Positions 34,698 to 42,949 of a stretch of DNA of 64,000 nucleotides are shown one piece after another. Under the pieces are notes generated by a model that did not search any database, was not told the origin of the DNA, and saw only the letters and a list, made by a program, of their open reading frames with translations. The DNA comes from Verrucomicrobiota bacterium (lineage in GTDB: Bacteria > Verrucomicrobiota > Verrucomicrobiia > Verrucomicrobiales > Akkermansiaceae). Location: assembly GCA_017301995.1 (NCBI GenBank), contig JAFLEH010000023.1, positions 62,001 to 126,000 of the forward strand, written 5' to 3'. Position numbers and translations under genes: made by a program. Within the stretch, counting starts at the first letter, position 1. Each line of letters opens with the position of its first letter.

Positions 34698-35939
34698 TTA
34701 GAAATCCGGGAGCTTGAACGTCTCGATCCGGAAAAACACCGGCGAGGCCGCGGGAATCCCGTTCACGGACCGGTCCAGATAGGCCCGGCGCTCGGCGTAG
34801 CCGCCGGAGGGAATGCCATCGGTGATTGTCACGGCGGGAACCCACCAGGTCTGGAGATTGGTGGATACCCAAATCCGATAGGAAGGTCCGTCCGACTGGC
34901 GGACCGGGAACCGGATCTGCAAAAGCCCCGCGGCTGCGGTTGGCGGATCCGCTTTCAACGCGGAACCGTCACCCCGGTCCGGCCGGCCACCGAAAGCCGC
35001 CTCGAAAAACGCCGATTGGCCGTCCTTGTCCGGATCGCTGGCAGAGCCGAGCGATCCGAGGCCACTGAAAGCCAGTTCCCAGGCATCCGGTAGCAAATCG
35101 TCATCCTCGTCGGTCGTGTCATCGCAACGGAATGACCGACCGTTGGGGTATCCGGTAAAGGGTGTCGCGGTGGGAGAGGAGCTATCGAGTTTCAAGACGG
35201 TGCCACTGCCGGAGGCCAGACAAAGCAGGCGGCCGAATCGGTCGATTGTCAACCCGCGCGGTCCCGATATTCCGGACGCCACCAATGCGGTCGCCCCTGT
35301 TTCGGGGTTCCATGAACGGACGGTGCCTTGGCTGTAGGACGAGCAATACACCAGTCCGCCAGGCACCACCGCCACGCCCCAGGCGTCCTCGGTTCCCGCC
35401 TCGGACCAGATTCCCCGCACCGTCCCGTCGAAGGCCATCCGCACGACCGAATTCTGGGCGGAATCGGCGATAAACAACTCGCCACGAACGGGATCCACCG
35501 CGAGATCGGTCGGACGCTTCAGGCCGCTTCCCGGAAGGGCAAAGGCCGGGCCCGCACCGCTGGAATCGATCATCCGGCTGCGAACCTGGTCGGTGGCGCT
35601 ATCAAGAAACCACAGGCGGCGGTTGGCGACATCCACCGCAAGACCATGGACGACCGCGCCCGATTCGGACCAGAACGACCCCAACGACTGCCCGTTTTCC
35701 GCGTTGAGCATGGAAATCGAACCGCTGGTGGGCACCGACGCGAATACCCGCCGTGTGACCGGATCGTAGGCCACGCCCCACGCGTTGGCCACGGGACCCC
35801 ATGCCAAAGGAACCGGGGCGGAAATCGTGGACGACGCCAGCGATCCCCCGGCCGGCACGCCCACCGTGACCCTCGGTTCGGCAAAGAGCGGGGCTGGAAT
35901 CAACGCCGACATCAGAAAAAATTTCGGAATTTTTGACAT
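34698..35939 (-). CDS. Secreted NHL-type beta-propeller protein
   Basis: 413 residues from ATG 35939, with a signal peptide (MSKIPKFFLMSALIPAPLFA). About six NHL-like blades follow (NAWGVAYDPVTRRVFASVP, GLAVDVANRRLWFLDSATDQ, PTDLAVDPVRGELFIADSAQ, AWGVAVVPGGLVYCSSYSQG, PRGLTIDRFGRLLCLASGSG). Then come a calcium-type loop (SDPDKDGQSAFFEAAFGG) and a terminal sandwich (YRIWVSTNLQTWW), the same C-terminal module type seen in the VCBS and FG-GAP proteins of this window. Ligand unknown. Confidence 0.8.
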   Translation of the reverse strand: MSKIPKFFLMSALIPAPLFAEPRVTVGVPAGGSLASSTISAPVPLAWGPVANAWGVAYDPVTRRVFASVPTSGSISMLNAENGQSLGSFWSESGAVVHGLAVDVANRRLWFLDSATDQVRSRMIDSSGAGPAFALPGSGLKRPTDLAVDPVRGELFIADSAQNSVVRMAFDGTVRGIWSEAGTEDAWGVAVVPGGLVYCSSYSQGTVRSWNPETGATALVASGISGPRGLTIDRFGRLLCLASGSGTVLKLDSSSPTATPFTGYPNGRSFRCDDTTDEDDDLLPDAWELAFSGLGSLGSASDPDKDGQSAFFEAAFGGRPDRGDGSALKADPPTAAAGLLQIRFPVRQSDGPSYRIWVSTNLQTWWVPAVTITDGIPSGGYAERRAYLDRSVNGIPAASPVFFRIETFKLPDF

Positions 35940-36002
35940 GGTTTTCAAAATACATCCGATTTCAACTTGCGCAATCGGTTTTTTGGCGGATCGTCGCCGC
36001 TT

Positions 36003-36527
36003 ATGTCCGAACCATTTATTGGAGAAATTCGCATGACGGGGTTCAATTTCGCCCCCGTGGGTTGGGCGCTCTGCAATGGGCAACTGTTGTCGATCGCGCA
36101 GAACTCCGCGCTGTTTTCGTTGTTAGGAACGCAATTTGGGGGAAATGGACAATCCACATTCGGATTGCCCGATCTTCAGGGTCGCGTGCCGATGCACCAG
36201 GGATCCGGAGCCGGCCTGACTCCCCGGACGATGGGCGAGAAAGCGGGGACCGAAACCGTGCAGCTCACGGCGGCCCAGATGCCGGCCCACTCGCACGCGA
36301 CTTCGGTGCCTGCCACGGCCGCGGTCGCAACCGCGGCGTCCCCCGGCGGAAATGTTCCGGCCAAGGCCGCCGACGGGGAGAGCAATTATGCCGCCACATC
36401 CGACGGAAGTTCCATCGCATGTTCGGCGGCGTCCGCGGGCGGTGGCCAGGCGCATCCCAACATACAACCTTACCAGGTGGTCAATTTCATCATCGCCACC
36501 CAGGGGATTTACCCGTCCCGTCCATGA
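36003..36527 (+). CDS. Phage tail collar domain protein (microcystin-dependent protein family)
   Basis: 174 residues from ATG 36003. The N-terminus MSEPFIGEIRMTGFNFAP with GWALCNGQLLSIAQNSALF, then GTQFGGNGQSTFGLPDLQGR, is the classic tail-collar/MdpB motif. A Thr/Ala/Gly-rich middle and QPYQVVNFIIATQGIYP close the protein. The fold comes from phage short tail fibres; free-standing bacterial copies are often secreted or part of contractile or surface structures. The stop overlaps the start of a GNAT gene (ATGA), a pairing that recurs in other bacteria. No other phage genes are near, so this is not a prophage. Confidence 0.88.
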   Translation: MSEPFIGEIRMTGFNFAPVGWALCNGQLLSIAQNSALFSLLGTQFGGNGQSTFGLPDLQGRVPMHQGSGAGLTPRTMGEKAGTETVQLTAAQMPAHSHATSVPATAAVATAASPGGNVPAKAADGESNYAATSDGSSIACSAASAGGGQAHPNIQPYQVVNFIIATQGIYPSRP

Positions 36528-37009
36528 CGGAGCCTGTCCCGCCGCCTCTGCTCCGGGTGGCGACGCCTTCGGACGATCCGTTCTTGCTCGCGCTCTATCA
36601 AACCACCCGAGGAGCGGAGCCCGGGTGGGCCGCGCTTCCCAACCGCGCGCGCGACGCGTTGCTGGCTAGCCAGTTTCACCTCCAGATCGCCTCTTACGCG
36701 CGCGACCATCCGGATCTCGAACGTTATGTCGTGGAGATCGATGGTCAGCCGGTCGGCAGGTTGGATGTCGAGCGGAGCCCGGATGCCGTGCTGCTGGTGG
36801 AAATCGCCCTACTCCCTGATGCCCGCCACCGTGGGATCGGTGGCACCTTGGTCCGCGGCCTCCAGAATGAAGCTCGCGACAAAGGACTGCCGGTAAGACT
36901 TCATGTCTGGCATGACACCGGGGCCGCCGCGTTCTATCAGCGGCTCGGTTTCAAAATCACCGCCCCCGGCAGCCAAGGCGACCGGATGGAATGGAGTCCG
37001 GCAGGTTAG
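36524..37009 (+). CDS. GNAT family N-acetyltransferase
   Basis: 161 residues. Acetyl-CoA-binding motif A is visible as VEIALLPDARHRGIGGTLVR, followed by GLPVRLHVWHDTGAAAFYQRLGF, the usual GNAT ending. It transfers an acetyl group from acetyl-CoA to an amine; the substrate is not predictable. The ATG overlaps the stop of the tail-collar gene, so it may acetylate that protein or act with it. This link is inferred from gene coupling only. Confidence 0.85.
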   Translation: MTEPVPPPLLRVATPSDDPFLLALYQTTRGAEPGWAALPNRARDALLASQFHLQIASYARDHPDLERYVVEIDGQPVGRLDVERSPDAVLLVEIALLPDARHRGIGGTLVRGLQNEARDKGLPVRLHVWHDTGAAAFYQRLGFKITAPGSQGDRMEWSPAG

Positions 37010-37129
37010 GGCGTGCCGCGGGTTTTCCGAGCGCCTGACGCGCCGGGGAGCGAGGGGGCCTTGGATTGCTCCCATCTCCGGCTTGACGCGCGGCCGCCGC
37101 CTATCCAGCATCGGCGAAGCTCCACCGCC

Positions 37130-38956
37130 ATGATCCGCTCGCTTGCCTTCTGCGCCGTTCTATCCGCCAACGTTTCCGCTCTTCCGATTGTCCCCGCTCC
37201 GGACAAGGTCGAGGTCACTCCTGACGCGTTCTTCCGGCTCACTCCGGCCACCCCGGTTTACCGCTCGGGCATCGGTCCGGCGCTGCCGGGGTATCTGGTG
37301 GAGCAGTTGCAGCACGCATTCAATCTGCGGGTGGCTCCGGGAACCGGGCAGGCACCCAAAGGGATCTCTCTGGCGGTGGATGTCGACGCCGACATGGGTT
37401 CGGACTACGTGCTCATTGTTTCCGAAAACGGCGTTGCCATCGGTGGAAACAACGAAGAAGGCGTGTTCCATGGCATTCAAACGCTGCTCCAGTTGATCCC
37501 GCGCGGCCCCTCGCCGGACGGATCCTTCCATATTCCCGCCTGCACCATCCTGGACACGCCCCGCTTCACCTGGCGCGGACTGATGCTCGATTCCTCCCGA
37601 CACATCCAGTCCGTCGCGGAAATCAAGACCCTCATCGACCAGATGGCGCTCTATAAATTCAACGTGCTCCACTGGCATTTGACCGACGACCAAGGCTGGC
37701 GGATCGAAATCAAATCCCGCCCGAAACTAACCGAAATTGGCGCTTGGCGGGTGCCGCGCGAGGGCATTTGGTGGTCGCGGCCCGGTCCCCAACCCGGCGA
37801 GAAGCCCACCTACGGCGGCTTCTACACGCACGACCAAATCCGCGAGGTCGTCACTTATGCGGCGGCACGTTTCATCCGCATCGTTCCGGAAATCGACGTG
37901 CCCGGACATTCGATGGCCATTCTCGCGGCCTATCCGGAGCTCTCCACCACCGGCGGCCCGTTCACGGTCAATCCGGGCTCGCAGTTTTACAACACCATCG
38001 AAAACACCCTCGATCCATCCAACCCGGAAACCTTCCGGCTGTTGGATGATGTTTTCACCGAGGTCGCGGCGCTGTTCCCGGATCCCTACATCCACATGGG
38101 TGGCGATGAATGCACCAAGAAATTCTGGGAGGCCGATCCGGATTGCAAGAAACTGATGGAGTCCGAGAATCTGAAAAACACCGGCGAACTCCAGTCGTGG
38201 TTCGTCAGGAAGGTGGAGAAAATCATCCAATCCAAAGGCAAAAAACTGATCGGTTGGGACGAAATCCTCGAGGGTGGCCTCGCCGAGTCCGCCACCGTCA
38301 TGTCATGGCGCGGCAAGGACGGCGGCATCGCGGCCGCCAAGGCCGGCCACCCGGTGGTCATGAGCCCGAGTCCCGCCTACTACCTGGATCTCTATCAAGG
38401 CCACCCGCAGATCGAGCCACCCACCTATGGCATGGCCCGGCTCAAGGACACCTGGGCGTTCGACCCCACCCTCCCGGCTGGCACCGATCCCAAACTGCTG
38501 TTAGGCATCCAGGGCAACATCTGGACCGAGGAGATCCCCAACTTCCGCCACCTCCAATACATGACCTGGCCCCGCGCCTTCGCCATCGCCGAAGCGGCGT
38601 GGAGCAAGCCCGATCCCGCCCGGGATTGGAATGGCTTTGTCGGGCGCGTGGAGGCGCAATTTCGCCTGTTCGACTCGCTGGGCTGGCACTATGCGCGCTC
38701 GATCTACGATCCCGCCGTGTCGGTTTCCGCCGACGGAAAAACCATCACTCTAACACCCGAAATCGGCGGCCTCGAAATCCATTACACATTCGATGACACG
38801 GAGCCCGACGCGACCTATCCGAAATATGCCGGCCCGCTGGCCGTGCCGCCGGGAGCGTCCTCCCTGCGCACCCGAACCTATCGGGCGGGCCAACCTGTCG
38901 GCCGTCTCACCTGGATCGCCATCCGCGATATCGCCAGCGAAAAACGCGCTCCCTGA
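37130..38956 (+). CDS. Secreted GH20 beta-N-acetylhexosaminidase
   Basis: 608 residues from ATG 37130, chosen because it gives a signal peptide (MIRSLAFCAVLSANVSA); the frame upstream to 37013 is not protein-like. A GH20b N-terminal domain (about 20-140) is followed by the catalytic barrel: FTWRGLMLDSSRH, KFNVLHWHLTDDQGWRIEI, VPEIDVPGHSMA and the catalytic Asp-Glu pair in MGGDECTKKFW. WDEILEGGL and the Trp of IQGNIWTEEI complete the sugar pocket. It removes terminal beta-GlcNAc/GalNAc from chitin fragments or glycans by substrate-assisted catalysis. A C-terminal chitobiase-like module (YTFDDTEPDATYPKY) ends it. It stands alone, followed by a repeat-rich gap. Confidence 0.93.
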   Translation: MIRSLAFCAVLSANVSALPIVPAPDKVEVTPDAFFRLTPATPVYRSGIGPALPGYLVEQLQHAFNLRVAPGTGQAPKGISLAVDVDADMGSDYVLIVSENGVAIGGNNEEGVFHGIQTLLQLIPRGPSPDGSFHIPACTILDTPRFTWRGLMLDSSRHIQSVAEIKTLIDQMALYKFNVLHWHLTDDQGWRIEIKSRPKLTEIGAWRVPREGIWWSRPGPQPGEKPTYGGFYTHDQIREVVTYAAARFIRIVPEIDVPGHSMAILAAYPELSTTGGPFTVNPGSQFYNTIENTLDPSNPETFRLLDDVFTEVAALFPDPYIHMGGDECTKKFWEADPDCKKLMESENLKNTGELQSWFVRKVEKIIQSKGKKLIGWDEILEGGLAESATVMSWRGKDGGIAAAKAGHPVVMSPSPAYYLDLYQGHPQIEPPTYGMARLKDTWAFDPTLPAGTDPKLLLGIQGNIWTEEIPNFRHLQYMTWPRAFAIAEAAWSKPDPARDWNGFVGRVEAQFRLFDSLGWHYARSIYDPAVSVSADGKTITLTPEIGGLEIHYTFDDTEPDATYPKYAGPLAVPPGASSLRTRTYRAGQPVGRLTWIAIRDIASEKRAP

Positions 38957-39228
38957 TCCACCACGGAGACCCTGCCACGGCGCTGGGGAGATCTTGGGTG
39001 GCTCTCCTAATTTCCCGTCGGAATTCAGCCGTTCGGGCACCTTTGAGAACCATAGTTTCCATTTGGTTCGCCCAAGTGTAAAGTTCGCTTGCAGGATCAC
39101 GCGACCGATTTGGCAGGAACGAATCGGGGAAGCATGGCGCGAGGCACCAATTGCCTTGGCTAACAGGGACGCGGCGTTCGGGCAAGACGGTGCTTTCCAA
39201 GAGTCTCGGAGCGGAGCGCGTTTTTTAA
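38957..39228. other. Gap downstream of GH20 gene
   Basis: About 270 bp before the REP-like repeats. No gene, tRNA or clear terminator seen. The repeats that follow fill most of the remaining gap to the exonuclease gene. Confidence 0.3.
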
Positions 39229-39322
39229 GGTGGCGCGCTCTCGCCGAGAGCGCATGAGAATGAAACGGCGAATAACCGACCGCGAAGCTCAACCCATTCT
39301 CACCTCATTCTCATGCGGCCCC
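39229..39322. repeat. REP-like unit, copy 1
   Basis: The unit starts with a perfect palindrome (39235-39253, nine-base arms gcgctctcg / cgagagcgc around one base). It then has a perfect 12-base inverted repeat, gcatgagaatga at 39252-39263 against tcattctcatgc at 39305-39316. The unit recurs at 39391-39484. Nested palindromes in an intergenic gap are typical of REP/BIME sequences mobilised by Y1 transposases. Confidence 0.7.
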
Positions 39323-39369
39323 AGCGGTGCCGCCCTACCTTTGCGGCCCCGGCGGTGCCGCGCTACCTT
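39314..39369. repeat. 28-bp tandem GC-rich repeat linking the REP units
   Basis: Two adjacent copies of tgcggcccc(a/g)gcggtgccg followed by c(c/g)ctacctt lie at 39314-39341 and 39342-39369, and a third, slightly shortened copy at 39475-39501 follows the second REP unit. The reverse form (aaggtagcgcggcaccg) resembles the head of the REP unit (aaggtggcgcgctctcg), so both may belong to one repeat family. Confidence 0.6.
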
Positions 39370-39390
39370 GCATTCCATTCTCCTCCCAAA

Positions 39391-39484
39391 GGTGGCGCGC
39401 TCTCGCCGAGAGCGCATGAGAATAAACCGGCGAATAACCGACCGCGAAGCACCACCCATCCTCCCCTCATTCTCATGCGGCCCC
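39391..39484. repeat. REP-like unit, copy 2
   Basis: The second copy of the unit at 39229-39322, offset 162 bp. The central palindrome is identical. The 12-base inverted repeat has one mismatch (39413-39424 against 39467-39478). The intervening cggcgaataaccgaccgcga is shared by both copies. It ends about 100 bp before the exonuclease start. Confidence 0.7.
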
Positions 39485-39591
39485 GGCGTGCCGCGCTATC
39501 TGGCCTCGGTGCTTGGGTTGACATTTTCCGATCCCGGGGCATCATCCGGGACTCCGGGGCGGCGGTGTGGCATGATGTCCGTCGCCAGCCC

Positions 39592-40362
39592 ATGAATCGC
39601 CCGATGAAACTGATCTCCTGGAATGTGAACGGCCTGCGCGCCGTGATGGGAAAAGGCTTCCCCGAATTTGTCGCTGCCGAGCGACCGGACATCCTGTGCC
39701 TTCAGGAAACCAAGGCGCGGCCGGAGCAGGTCGAGCTGCCGTTGGAACTCGGCGGCTACCGGGCGTTCTGGAACTCGGCGGAAAAGCCCGGCTATTCCGG
39801 CGTGGCGGTGTTCTCGCGCGAGATGCCGCTGAATGTTTCCTGCGGCATGGATCTACCCGAACATGATCGCGAAGGGCGCGTTCTAACTCTGGAATATGCC
39901 GACTTCATTCTGGTCAATGTTTACACGCCCAACGCACAGGACGAATTGCGCCGGCTCGATTATCGGCTCGAATGGGACGCGGCGTTCCGCGGGCATGTGG
40001 CCACGCTGGCCGAACGCAAGCCGGTGGTGTTCTGCGGCGATCTCAACGTGGCGCATCAGGAAATTGATATCGCGAGGCCCAAGGAGAACCGCCGCAACCC
40101 CGGGTTTTCCGACGAAGAACGCGGGAGTTTCGGAAAACTGTTGGACGCGGGATTCGCGGATACCTTCCGCCGGCTGCATCCGGAAACCGCGCAGGCCTAT
40201 TCGTGGTGGTCCTACCGCGCCGGCGCGCGGCAGCGGAATATCGGTTGGAGAATCGATTACTTCGGCGTATCCGAACGCTTCATGCCGCGGGTGGCGGAGG
40301 CGTCGATCCTGCCGCACGTCCACGGATCCGACCATTGTCCCGTAGCCATCGCCCTATCATGA
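39592..40362 (+). CDS. xth: Exodeoxyribonuclease III (AP endonuclease family)
   Basis: 256 residues. It cleaves DNA at abasic sites and removes 3' blocking groups in base-excision repair. Motifs of the Mg2+-dependent family: LISWNVNGLRA, ILCLQETKA (metal Glu), GYSGVAVFSR, VNVYTPNAQDELRRLDYRL, CGDLNVAHQEIDIARPKENR, and the C-terminal WRIDYFGVS and HGSDHCPVAIAL (catalytic Asp-His). ATG 39592 is preferred; 39604 is possible. The stop overlaps the start of the metallophosphoesterase gene (ATGA), the first of two such couplings in this operon. Confidence 0.93.
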   Translation: MNRPMKLISWNVNGLRAVMGKGFPEFVAAERPDILCLQETKARPEQVELPLELGGYRAFWNSAEKPGYSGVAVFSREMPLNVSCGMDLPEHDREGRVLTLEYADFILVNVYTPNAQDELRRLDYRLEWDAAFRGHVATLAERKPVVFCGDLNVAHQEIDIARPKENRRNPGFSDEERGSFGKLLDAGFADTFRRLHPETAQAYSWWSYRAGARQRNIGWRIDYFGVSERFMPRVAEASILPHVHGSDHCPVAIALS

Positions 40363-41270
40363 ACCGCCGCCGTTTCATCGCTCTATCAGCCGCAGCGACC
40401 GCCACCACCGCGGTGGGCGCTCCGGAGGACCCCCAGGAAATCACCTTCGCCGTTCTAACCGACGTGCAATACGCGGACATCCCGCCGGAGGGCGAGCGGC
40501 ACTACCGCGAGTCCATTCCCAAGCTGAAGGCCGCCGTGGCGGAGATCGCCAAGGCCAAACCGGCCTTCACCTTGCATTTGGGTGACTGCATCGACCGCAA
40601 CTTCGCGTCCTATGCCACGGTGCTGCCGTTGTTCGAGCCGCTCGGCCAGCCGGTCCGGCATTTGTTGGGAAACCACGATTACACGGTAGCCGATGCCGAA
40701 AAGGCCAAGGTTCCCGCCACGCTCGGCATGCCTAACGATCATTACGCGTTCCACAGCAACGGTCTGCGGATGGTGATGCTCGATACCACCGAACTCGCGC
40801 CCTACAAGCACCCGGCTGGCAGTCCGGAGGAAAAGGCCGCCACAGAGGCGCTCAAGCGCCTGGCCGCCACCGGCGCGGCCAACGCGCAGCCCTGGTGCGG
40901 GGGGATTTCCAAGACCCAGCTCGATTGGCTGGAGCGCGAACTCGCCGCCGCCGATGCCGCGGGCGAGCGGGCGATAGTATGCGGCCATCATCCGCTGCTT
41001 CCCGCCGACGGCCATGAAATCTGGAACGCCGCCGAGGTGATCGCCGCGCTTGAGCGCCATCCGTGCGTGATCGCGTGGTTCAACGGCCACAACCACGCCG
41101 GAGCCGAGGCGGTTAGAAAGGGAATTCCCTATCTCACGTTCAAGTCGATCCTCCACGAACCCGGCAAGACCGCCTACGCGCTGGTCACCGTGAAACCGGA
41201 CAAGCTGGAAATCGCCGGCACCGGACGCGAGAAATCCCGGAGTTTTCCATTGGTCCAGCGCAAGCCATGA
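40359..41270 (+). CDS. Metallophosphoesterase (calcineurin-like), exported
   Basis: 303 residues. A Tat-like leader (MNRRRFIALSAAATATTA) precedes the metallophosphoesterase core: VLTDVQYAD (D-x-Q variant of the DxH motif), LHLGDCIDRN, LLGNHDY, VCGHHPLLP and WFNGHNHAG. The D-x-Q first motif and overall order match the Mn2+-dependent ADP-ribose/CDP-alcohol diphosphatase subgroup, so a nucleoside-diphosphate-linked substrate is plausible. It is ATGA-coupled on both sides, to exonuclease III and to the RlmM-like gene. Confidence 0.85.
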   Translation: MNRRRFIALSAAATATTAVGAPEDPQEITFAVLTDVQYADIPPEGERHYRESIPKLKAAVAEIAKAKPAFTLHLGDCIDRNFASYATVLPLFEPLGQPVRHLLGNHDYTVADAEKAKVPATLGMPNDHYAFHSNGLRMVMLDTTELAPYKHPAGSPEEKAATEALKRLAATGAANAQPWCGGISKTQLDWLERELAAADAAGERAIVCGHHPLLPADGHEIWNAAEVIAALERHPCVIAWFNGHNHAGAEAVRKGIPYLTFKSILHEPGKTAYALVTVKPDKLEIAGTGREKSRSFPLVQRKP

Positions 41271-42331
41271 CCGGATTGTTGGAAAACCCGGGTCCCTGGC
41301 TGGTGCGGATCGCCCGGATTTGGGAGGAGCACGCCGCCGGAATGTTAGAAGATGCGGGAGCGGCTCCGACAAAGCGCCTCGGACCCGAATACTGGCTGAC
41401 CTCCGACCTAACATCAGAAGCGCTCACTCAGCCGGACCTCGCGCGTTTCATCCGCTGGCGGTTGCCGTTGCATCACGCGTGGCCGTGCAATCCGCGCAAG
41501 ATGGAGGGCTTCATCGAGAAGGCCGCGCGGGCGTTGCAGCGGAAATTCGCGCCCGCGATGCCGCAGACGCTGCTTTGCGGCGCGCTCGACCCCAGCTCAC
41601 CGGATCCCTATTTCCGACAACTCGCTACGAATCTGCGCGGGCGCGCGCTGCAACTGATGCCGCCGCCCGCCGCCGCCACGGCTGAGGACCAGCATCCGGC
41701 CGAACCCACGCTGTTCTGCATGGTCGGCCAAGCCGGGCTGTTCTGCGGGATGGCCTCGCCCCGGTCGTGCGGCGGCTTTCATCCGGGCGGCACCCGGTTT
41801 ATCCGGCAGGATGCCGAACACACGGTCAGCCGCGCCGGAGCCAAGCTCGCGGAGGCGCTCCATCAGCTCCGGCTGCATCGCGAGCCGCCGCCAGCGGGCG
41901 CACATTGGCTCGAACTCGGCGCCAGCCCGGGCGGCATGACCGCGGAACTGTTGGATCGCGGATACCGCGTGACCGCCATCGACCGCGCGCCACTCGATCC
42001 GCGGCTGGCGGCAAACCCCAACCTAACCATCTTCCGCGCGGACGTCTCGTCGTTCGCGCCGAAACCCGGCTCGGTCTATCAGGCGATGCTGTGCGACATG
42101 AACGGCGACCCGCGCGACGCGATGCGGCAGGTCGCGCGGCTGGCAAACGCGCTGGAGCCCGGAAGTCCGGCCGTTTTCACCCTGAAAACCACCGGTGCCC
42201 CAGATCCGGACGCCATTTCCCGGCTGGCCGCGGAGACGCTCGATCTAACCGGACAACTCCGCCTCATCGCGGAAACCCACCTCACCTACAACCGCCACGA
42301 GTTCACGTGGTTTCTATCCAAGAACGGATAG
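41267..42331 (+). CDS. RlmM-like 23S rRNA 2'-O-methyltransferase (FtsJ fold)
   Basis: 354 residues. The SAM-dependent domain carries HWLELGASPGGMTAELLDRG (motif I), VTAIDRAPLD and YQAMLCDMNGDPRDAM, and the K-D-K-E style residues of FtsJ/RrmJ enzymes can be seen (SRAGAKLAEAL, FTLKTT). The N-terminal half fits RlmM, which methylates C2498 of 23S rRNA; E. coli RlmM is of similar length. The product is cytoplasmic. The gene closes the ATGA-coupled trio and converges on ilvN. Every CTA or TTA codon in it sits in CTAAC, CTATC or GTTAG, the clearest example of the window-wide codon-context signal. Confidence 0.8.
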   Translation: MTGLLENPGPWLVRIARIWEEHAAGMLEDAGAAPTKRLGPEYWLTSDLTSEALTQPDLARFIRWRLPLHHAWPCNPRKMEGFIEKAARALQRKFAPAMPQTLLCGALDPSSPDPYFRQLATNLRGRALQLMPPPAAATAEDQHPAEPTLFCMVGQAGLFCGMASPRSCGGFHPGGTRFIRQDAEHTVSRAGAKLAEALHQLRLHREPPPAGAHWLELGASPGGMTAELLDRGYRVTAIDRAPLDPRLAANPNLTIFRADVSSFAPKPGSVYQAMLCDMNGDPRDAMRQVARLANALEPGSPAVFTLKTTGAPDPDAISRLAAETLDLTGQLRLIAETHLTYNRHEFTWFLSKNG

Positions 42332-42340
42332 CCATGTCCG

Positions 42341-42880
42341 TTAGGTCGGCTGTTCGCCGCGGGCCATGACCACTTTGCCGGTGCGGACGGTTTCGATAAT
42401 CTCGAACTGCGAGAACATGGTGATCGCCGAATCGAGCTTGGGCGAATCGCCGGTGATCATCACAATCATCGAGACGGGAGTCAGATCCACGGTCTTGCCA
42501 GCGAAGTGCTCGGTGATCTGGAGCGCCATCGAGCGTTCGCCGGGGGTGCAGCGGATCTTGATGAGCACCATTTCCTTGGTCACCGAGTTGTCGCTGGTGT
42601 GTTCGGAACAATGGATCACGTCGATGAGCTTGCTCACCTGGCGGATGATCTGTTCGAAACCGTCGGGATCGCCGGTGATGCCGATGGTCATGCGGGAAAA
42701 CCGGGCGTCACGGCCTTGGGAAACGACCAGCGAGTCGATATTGAACCCGCGGCGCGCGAACACCTGGCAGATGCGCATCAGCACACCGGGGCGGTTGTTG
42801 ACAAACACCGAAAGCGAATGGGGAACCTGCTTGCAGATAGGAGGAGGCGGAGGCGCGTCGGTGGATGGAATCGTTTGCAT
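42341..42880 (-). CDS. ilvN: Acetolactate synthase small (regulatory) subunit
   Basis: 179 residues with an N-terminal ACT domain (HSLSVFVNNRPGVLMRICQV, FARRGFNIDSLVV) and the C-terminal small-subunit domain (MVLIKIRCTPGERSMALQI). It activates the catalytic IlvB subunit and mediates feedback inhibition by valine. The gene lies 69 bp downstream of ilvB on the same strand. An additional Pro-rich N-terminal segment of about 15 residues precedes the ACT domain. Confidence 0.95.
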   Translation of the reverse strand: MQTIPSTDAPPPPPICKQVPHSLSVFVNNRPGVLMRICQVFARRGFNIDSLVVSQGRDARFSRMTIGITGDPDGFEQIIRQVSKLIDVIHCSEHTSDNSVTKEMVLIKIRCTPGERSMALQITEHFAGKTVDLTPVSMIVMITGDSPKLDSAITMFSQFEIIETVRTGKVVMARGEQPT

Positions 42881-42949
42881 GGCGATGGGAGAAGGAATTT
42901 TGGGATTTGAAATTTATATATTTCAGCGTTTCAGTTTTCAGCATTTGCC

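Noticed and set aside
36003..37009. Prophage remnant
   Set aside because: Only a collar-domain protein is present, without capsid, tail, integrase or lysis genes; such proteins also occur as bacterial genes.
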